From an uncultured Eubacteriales bacterium (GTDB taxonomy: Bacteria > Bacillota > Clostridia > Lachnospirales > Lachnospiraceae), in the NCBI GenBank assembly GCA_949297565.1, contig CASFUI010000235.1, positions 1 through 16,642 of the forward strand: a stretch of 16,642 nt of DNA, written 5' to 3'. The notes below the pieces were generated by a model. It was given only the letters and a program-made list of their open reading frames with translations. It ran no database searches and was not told the origin of the DNA. The translations under genes were made by a program, and so were the position numbers. Positions 12,460-16,642 of the stretch are shown in pieces (positions within the stretch are counted from its first letter, which is position 1; every line of letters begins with the position of its first letter).

Positions 12460-14829
12460 CTACTTAAACTCCACAATGGTTACACCCGCATCGCCCTCGC
12501 CGACTTCACCGAGCCGGAAGGATTTTACATAAGGCACGCCTTTAAGATACGCCGCTACGCCGTTTCTTAGTGCTCCGGTGCCTTTTCCGTGTACAATGCG
12601 CACCTGTCCTATTTTGGCGATATAAGCATCGTCAAGATATTTGTCCAGTCTTGAAACAGCCTCGTCAACCGTCAGTCCGAGAAGATTTATCTCAGGAGAG
12701 ATTGAAGCGCTCTTTGACATTTTTATTTTGCCGGAGCCGCCGACCTTAGAGGCTGAATATTTGCTCTCCTCAGGGTCCTTGTAGTCAGTGAGAATTTCAA
12801 GATTGTTCATCTTTGTCTTTGTGTTAAGGCTGCCGACAGATACGGTTATTTCACCCTTGGAGTTCGGCGTTCCGGTCACGGTGCCTATCAAATTCATGCT
12901 GAGAACGCGGACGTGCACGCCCGGCTTGAAATCTTCAATAGATGAGGCTTTGCGGGCCTTTGGAGCTTTCTGTTTTACCGCGAGCTTTTCCTGGCGTTTA
13001 TTCATCTTGTCCCGGACGGCGCTTCGCTGTTTTTCAAGCTCTCTTACGCTCATCCCGTGTTTGTTCATTGTCTTTATAGTCTCGTCGGCGTATTCCTTTG
13101 CCTCTCTAAGAATTTCCGCGGCTTCCTCGTTTGCCTTGCGGATAATTTTGTCGGTGCGCTCGTCAAGCCGTTTTGATTTAGCTGCCAGCTCCGCTTTCAG
13201 CTTGCGTATTTCTTCCTTATACTCGTTTATTTCCGCCTGTTCTTTTTCAATGGTAATTCTGCTGTTTTCAAGGTCTGAGAGCAGGTCCTCAAAATGTATG
13301 TCGTTGGCGTCCATGCGGTTTGCCGCATCATCGATAATATATGACGGAAGACCGAGTTTTCTTGAGATTGCAAATGCGTTGCTCTTTCCCGGTACTCCGA
13401 TAAGCAGTCTGTAGGTAGGCGAGAGCGTAGCTACATCAAACTCACAGCAGGCGTTCTCGACACCCTCTGTTGTCAGCGCGAATACTTTGATTTCACTGTA
13501 ATGTGTTGTAGCCATTGTAGTTATCCCTCTGCCGTGCAAATCGCTCAGAATTGCAATAGCGAGTGCGGCTCCCTCATCAGGGTCAGTTCCCGCGCCTATC
13601 TCGTCAAATAGAATAAGGCTGTTTTCGTCAGCCTCTTTTAAAATGCTGACTGTATTCGTCATGTGTGAAGAGAAGGTGCTGAGACTCTGTTCAATGCTCT
13701 GCTCATCGCCTATATCAGCAAAAATATTGTCAAATACGGCTATCTCAGAATGCTCCATAGCCGGTATGTGGAGTCCCGACTGTGCCATTAAGGTGAGGAG
13801 TCCGACTGTTTTTAACGATACGGTTTTTCCTCCCGTATTAGGTCCTGTGACTATCAGCAGGTCAAATTCTCTGCCAAGATAAATGTCAATAGGGACAACT
13901 GACTTTGCCGGAATAAGCGGATGGCGGCCTTTTTTAATATTTATATATTTTTTAGTGTTCATGACAGGGCAGGAGCAGTTATAGTGTTTTGAAAGCTGCG
14001 CCTTTGCAAATATAAAATCAAGTGTTACAAGCATCGTATAGTCTGATGTTAGCTCGTCCGTAAAGCCTGCTGCCTCAGCGCTCAGCTCCGCAAGTATGCG
14101 CTCGATTTCCGCCTGCTCCTTAAGCTCCAGCTCACGTATGTCGTTGTTTAATTTTACGACTGCGGCAGGCTCGATAAACAGAGTTGAGCCTGTTGCCGAC
14201 TGGTCGTGTATCATACCGGCAACCTGTGATTTATATTCTGCTTTTACGGGAAGGCAGTAGCGTCCCTGCCGCATTGTGATTACATAGTCCTGAAGGCAGC
14301 TCCTTGTAGAGGGAGAGTTGAGAAGCTTGTTTAATTCAGTGTGTATACGGTCGGAAGCAATGCGCTTCTGACGCCTCAGGTCCCGAAGCGCCGCGCTTGC
14401 GTCATCGCTTATCTCTTCCTCTGAGATAATGCAGCGCTTAATCTGTGTGTTCAGCGGCGTCAGAGGGCAGAGCGAGTTAAAATATTCTGTCAGGCTGTCG
14501 GTTGTCTCCTCGTAATGCGATTTTGCCGCCGCGGCTGTCGAAAGAAGCGCGCTTATGCGCAGAAGCTCAAGTATGCTGAGCGTGCTCCCTACCTCTAAGC
14601 GTTTAACACTGTCTGAAATGTCCGAGACACCCGAAAAAGAAACGCTTCCCTTCGCGTATATACGTGACAGAGCGTCGCTTGTCTGTGTGAGCGCAAGATT
14701 GATTTCGTCAATGTCTGTCATAGGCTTAAGTCCGAGCGCTGCCTGCTTCGCGGCTTCACATCCTGCGTAGGAGGCGAGTTTTTCTGTGATTTTGTTATAT
14801 TCAAGAGTCGAAAGTGACTTGTAATTCAT
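12460..14829 (-). CDS. mutS2: MutS2-family ATPase with C-terminal Smr domain
   Basis: The 789-residue protein has the MutS core and clamp region (about 1-300). Its ATPase has Walker A VTGPNTGGKT (327-336), the segment DIGDEQSIEQSLSTFSSHM (372-390) and Walker B LILFDEIGAGTDPDEG (405-420). A charged coiled coil runs about 500-625. A small KOW/SH3-like segment (GVHVRVLSMNLIGTVTG, about 645-690) and an Smr domain (about 714-789) with VRIVHGKGTGALR follow. MutS2 acts in suppression of recombination and, in Bacillus subtilis, in rescue of collided ribosomes. The canonical LDLRG at the start of the Smr domain reads INLLG here, so the Asp and Arg implicated in nuclease function are absent; similar variants seem common in Clostridia from memory. 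GGAG lies 7-8 nt before ATG 14829. The response regulator follows at 35 nt. Family assignment is secure. Confidence 0.97.
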   Translation of the reverse strand: MNYKSLSTLEYNKITEKLASYAGCEAAKQAALGLKPMTDIDEINLALTQTSDALSRIYAKGSVSFSGVSDISDSVKRLEVGSTLSILELLRISALLSTAAAAKSHYEETTDSLTEYFNSLCPLTPLNTQIKRCIISEEEISDDASAALRDLRRQKRIASDRIHTELNKLLNSPSTRSCLQDYVITMRQGRYCLPVKAEYKSQVAGMIHDQSATGSTLFIEPAAVVKLNNDIRELELKEQAEIERILAELSAEAAGFTDELTSDYTMLVTLDFIFAKAQLSKHYNCSCPVMNTKKYINIKKGRHPLIPAKSVVPIDIYLGREFDLLIVTGPNTGGKTVSLKTVGLLTLMAQSGLHIPAMEHSEIAVFDNIFADIGDEQSIEQSLSTFSSHMTNTVSILKEADENSLILFDEIGAGTDPDEGAALAIAILSDLHGRGITTMATTHYSEIKVFALTTEGVENACCEFDVATLSPTYRLLIGVPGKSNAFAISRKLGLPSYIIDDAANRMDANDIHFEDLLSDLENSRITIEKEQAEINEYKEEIRKLKAELAAKSKRLDERTDKIIRKANEEAAEILREAKEYADETIKTMNKHGMSVRELEKQRSAVRDKMNKRQEKLAVKQKAPKARKASSIEDFKPGVHVRVLSMNLIGTVTGTPNSKGEITVSVGSLNTKTKMNNLEILTDYKDPEESKYSASKVGGSGKIKMSKSASISPEINLLGLTVDEAVSRLDKYLDDAYIAKIGQVRIVHGKGTGALRNGVAAYLKGVPYVKSFRLGEVGEGDAGVTIVEFK

Positions 14830-14969
14830 TATAATTCTCCGTTCATAAAAATATTTTCATTAAATTCTGTCATCGGTGTTTTTTGAGGACAGAAAGCCCG
14901 GAGCACATTCACTTATTGTCTGTCAGCGGCAGACACACGCGCAAATTGTCCGAACTGTATTTATTTTAC

Positions 14970-14998
14970 ATTATCTGCGCTAAAAAAGCCAGTGTAAT
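14970..14998 (-). promoter_or_regulatory. Candidate mutS2 promoter
   Basis: On the minus strand, ATTACA (complement of 14993-14998, 4 of 6 matches) and GATAAT (complement of 14970-14975, 5 of 6) are separated by 17 bp. They lie about 140 bp upstream of the mutS2 start and would leave a leader of roughly 130 nt. Confidence 0.4.
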
Positions 14999-15092
14999 GA
15001 ATTTATTGCTGAATTGCCGCATTGATGTTTGTGTAAGTTCTTTCGTGTAAATTCTTTTACATGTATGTCATAGAATGTTCATATTTATTGAG

Positions 15093-15128
15093 TATAATGT
15101 TATCGGTTTTGAATTATACATATATAAT
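15093..15128 (+). promoter_or_regulatory. Possible promoter elements for the PDZ protein gene
   Basis: Two perfect TATAAT hexamers occur at 15093-15098 and 15123-15128. Neither has a good -35 at 16-18 bp; the better is TTATCG (15100-15105) for the second. The DNA is very AT-rich, so chance occurrence is possible. Confidence 0.28.
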
Positions 15129-15137
15129 TATTGATTT

Positions 15138-15203
15138 TAACGTAACATAACGTAACAGTTAAGCCATGCGAATGGCTCGGTATGAACTGTTACATTTTAA
15201 CAG
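15138..15203 (+). repeat. Tandem 10-mer followed by a degenerate palindromic repeat
   Basis: TAACGTAACA occurs twice back to back (15138-15147, 15148-15157). Overlapping its end, GTAACAGTT (15152-15160) is perfectly inverted as AACTGTTAC (15185-15193). Nested inside, AGCCAT (15162-15167) is inverted as ATGGCT (15172-15177) around GCGA. The right arm has seven extra bases (CGGTATG, 15178-15184) with no partner in the left arm, as if a longer perfect palindrome had lost part of one arm. CTGTTA (15187-15192) can instead pair with TAACAG (15198-15203). It lies about 50 bp before the PDZ gene and could be a dispersed palindromic repeat or an operator. Confidence 0.7.
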
Positions 15204-15252
15204 GTCGTGGGTAATTAAATTCTTGATTTTTTGCTGAAGGGTAACATTGAAT

Positions 15253-16572
15253 ATGGAGTTAGAGAACAAAAGCAGCGAGGCGGAATATACAGGCATGGAA
15301 TTAAAGGATAAAAACAGCAGAACAGAATATACCGGTGAAGATTTCTCTTTGTATACAGAGAGGATTGTTGTAAATCCGAGAGTCAAGTATAAAAAGCTCT
15401 TCAGTCTTTTAAAGCTGATGCTTGCTGCGGTTTTGTTCGGGGCTGTCGCATGCGGCGTAATGGTTATATTATATCCGTTCCTTGACAGAAGGATAAACGG
15501 AGAAAGTCAGCCTCAGAGCTCTCTTATCATGAAAAAAGATGAGTATCTTATAGATTATGATTTTTCAGAGGATATTTTGGAGCGTCCGGCGCAGACTGAG
15601 GAGGCTGCGGCAGAGGTAAAGTCTTTGTCTGAGATTGTAGAGAATGCCAGAAAATGTATGGTTGTGCTTGAAGGAGTATATATGGCTGACGAGGAGCAGC
15701 CCTATGAAGATGGTGAGCGTGAGGACGTAGCAGGACTTATAGTCGGTGAGCTTGAAGATTATTATGTTATTCTGACAGATGAAAAGCTGATGAGGATGAC
15801 AGGAGGCGGATGTGCCGTAAAGTTCGGCGAATCCGCCGTAGGACAGGCATATCTGATAGGAAGCGACAGTTACAGCGGGCTGTCGCTGTTAAGAGCCGAA
15901 AAAAACAGTATTTCATCTTCAGAAGATTTTGACGTATCGATAGCTGTTCTTGATAACTCGTATATTGTGGAGGAACAGGATGAGGTGGTCGCGGTCGGCA
16001 GAATTTCGGGAAGTATGGATGAGGTAAGATATGGAAATGTGTCTGCGATAACAACTGAGAGCAGCGTTGACAATTCATTTGAAATTTTTGAGACGGGAAT
16101 TGTTCCGTCTGCCGGCGATTACTGTTATTTTTTCAATATGGCCGGAAATGTGATAGGCATCGGGCGTCCCTCAGAGGATTTGCAGCATATGGAGGCGCTG
16201 GGAATTTCTGATTTAAAGCCTATGATTGAAATTCTCTCAAGCAGTTCCGATATTGTTTATCTCGGTATTAGGGGCACAAATGTCACAACCTCAACCGCCG
16301 AGCGGTATAAGCTGCCTATGGGAATTTATATTACAGATGTGATTATGGATTCCCCGGCATTTTATGCGGGGCTGCAGTCAGGTGACGTTATTACGCAGTT
16401 CAACGGAAATACTGTTTTGACAATTCAGGAATTTAGTGAGAAACTATATCAGTGCAGCAATGGAGAAAATATTACTGTAACTGTTAAGAGGGCAGGGCGC
16501 GACGAGTACCGGGAACTGACATTTTCTGTTGTTCTGGCGGTAAGGCAGAGCTCTGTACCGGGAGAAAGGTAG
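15253..16572 (+). CDS. Membrane-anchored HtrA-like protein with PDZ domain, probable pseudoprotease
   Basis: A 439-residue protein from ATG 15253; a TTG at 15247 with AAGGG 5 nt before it is a possible alternative. Residues 1-14 and 15-28 form a near-tandem repeat (MEL..EYTG). One membrane helix spans about 49-76, with the remainder outside. Residues about 122-330 follow the S1C (HtrA/DegP) trypsin-like pattern, but the catalytic positions appear changed. The His region (normally ILTNxHV) reads VILTDEKLM. The Asp region (normally DLAVLK) reads SGLSLLRA. The Ser region (normally GNSGGPLxN) reads PSAGDYCYFFNMAGNVIGIG. Residues about 335-428 form a PDZ domain (YLGIRG, then GIYITDVIMDSPAFYAGLQSGDVITQFNG). 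It may act as a binding or scaffold protein at the cell surface instead of a protease. It lies 8 nt before the YhaM-like gene. The fold is well supported; inactivity is inference from alignment by eye. Confidence 0.85.
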   Translation: MELENKSSEAEYTGMELKDKNSRTEYTGEDFSLYTERIVVNPRVKYKKLFSLLKLMLAAVLFGAVACGVMVILYPFLDRRINGESQPQSSLIMKKDEYLIDYDFSEDILERPAQTEEAAAEVKSLSEIVENARKCMVVLEGVYMADEEQPYEDGEREDVAGLIVGELEDYYVILTDEKLMRMTGGGCAVKFGESAVGQAYLIGSDSYSGLSLLRAEKNSISSSEDFDVSIAVLDNSYIVEEQDEVVAVGRISGSMDEVRYGNVSAITTESSVDNSFEIFETGIVPSAGDYCYFFNMAGNVIGIGRPSEDLQHMEALGISDLKPMIEILSSSSDIVYLGIRGTNVTTSTAERYKLPMGIYITDVIMDSPAFYAGLQSGDVITQFNGNTVLTIQEFSEKLYQCSNGENITVTVKRAGRDEYRELTFSVVLAVRQSSVPGER

Positions 16573-16580
16573 AAGGAAAA

Positions 16581-16642
16581 ATGCATTATATTGAGAGTTT
16601 CAGAGACGGAGAGCGCATAAGCGATGTTTATCTGTGCAAATC
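16581..16642 (+). CDS. YhaM-type 3'-5' exoribonuclease, 5' end only
   Basis: Only the first 20 codons are in the window. The N-terminus MHYIESFRDGERISDVYLCK resembles the start of the OB-fold plus HD-domain exoribonucleases of the YhaM/CBF1 family, which begin with a similar segment before the nucleic-acid-binding OB fold. GAAGGA (16572-16577) lies just before the ATG, overlapping the end of the preceding gene. The call rests on a short stretch and on memory of the family, so it is moderate. Confidence 0.6.
   Translation, partial: MHYIESFRDGERISDVYLCK

Larger units (their letters stand above)
14830..15252. other. Divergent intergenic region between mutS2 and the PDZ protein gene
   Basis: About 420 bp with no convincing gene. 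It contains a TCTGTC/GACAGA inverted repeat near 14867-14896, a TGTCTG/CAGACA inverted repeat near 14918-14936, a candidate mutS2 promoter (14970-14998, minus strand) and AT-rich DNA with two perfect TATAAT hexamers (15093-15098 and 15123-15128). A tandem 10-mer plus degenerate palindrome (15138-15203) and the ribosome binding site AAGGG (15237-15241) follow. Confidence 0.6.

Noticed and set aside
12788..13414. A 208-residue open frame on the + strand
   Set aside because: It lies wholly inside mutS2 on the opposite strand, has Ser/Arg-rich composition typical of an antisense shadow, and lacks a ribosome binding site.

Overview
The window looks like a chromosomal segment of a low-to-mid GC Clostridia bacterium, most likely a gut Lachnospiraceae. 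The reasons are the gene content, strong AGGAG-type ribosome binding sites, GTG/TTG alternative starts, a tRNA without encoded CCA and AT-rich spacers. This placement is inference. I see no phage, insertion sequence, CRISPR array or defence island. The window is mostly housekeeping and regulatory genes, with some unusual small-scale structure between them.

Layout. Positions 2-2906 (+) hold the 3' part of a GH13 alpha-amylase-family gene, a membrane-anchored SGNH-like protein that lacks the usual C-terminal Asp/His, and trmD standing apart from its usual ribosomal-protein partners. Positions 2954-3212 hold a tRNA-Phe(GAA) gene with a near-consensus promoter and a hairpin terminator. Positions 3386-5858 (+) hold a sensor-GGDEF-sensor diguanylate cyclase whose stop overlaps the start of a DnaQ-like 3'-5' exonuclease. 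Positions 5904-6503 (-) encode a membrane-anchored protein of unknown function. Positions 6542-10263 (+) hold a 38-residue membrane miniprotein, a PurM/HypE-like ATPase-fold protein, an Lrp/AsnC regulator, a class I/II aminotransferase and trmL. Both the miniprotein and trmL are preceded by a copy of the same ~160-bp structured repeat. Positions 10265-14829 (-) read, in transcription order, mutS2, an OmpR-type response regulator and a sensor histidine kinase. Positions 15253-16642 (+) hold a membrane-anchored trypsin-like/PDZ protein that appears to have lost its catalytic triad, then the first 62 bases of a YhaM-type exoribonuclease gene.

How the parts may work together. The HypE-like, Lrp and aminotransferase genes are close-packed, and the last two overlap by 4 nt, so they look like one amino-acid-related module with an unassigned substrate. 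mutS2, regulator and kinase are spaced 35 and 24 nt apart and are probably co-transcribed. The cyclase and exonuclease are translationally coupled.

The most interesting non-genic signal is the two-copy repeat (6542-6702 and 9609-9768). It has several hairpins, a compensatory base change between the copies, flanking AGAAATGAGGAT-like direct repeats, and a right end that forms the Shine-Dalgarno sequence of the next gene. Two mutually exclusive pairings near that sequence suggest it could control translation, which remains a hypothesis. A second repeat-like palindrome lies at 15138-15203.
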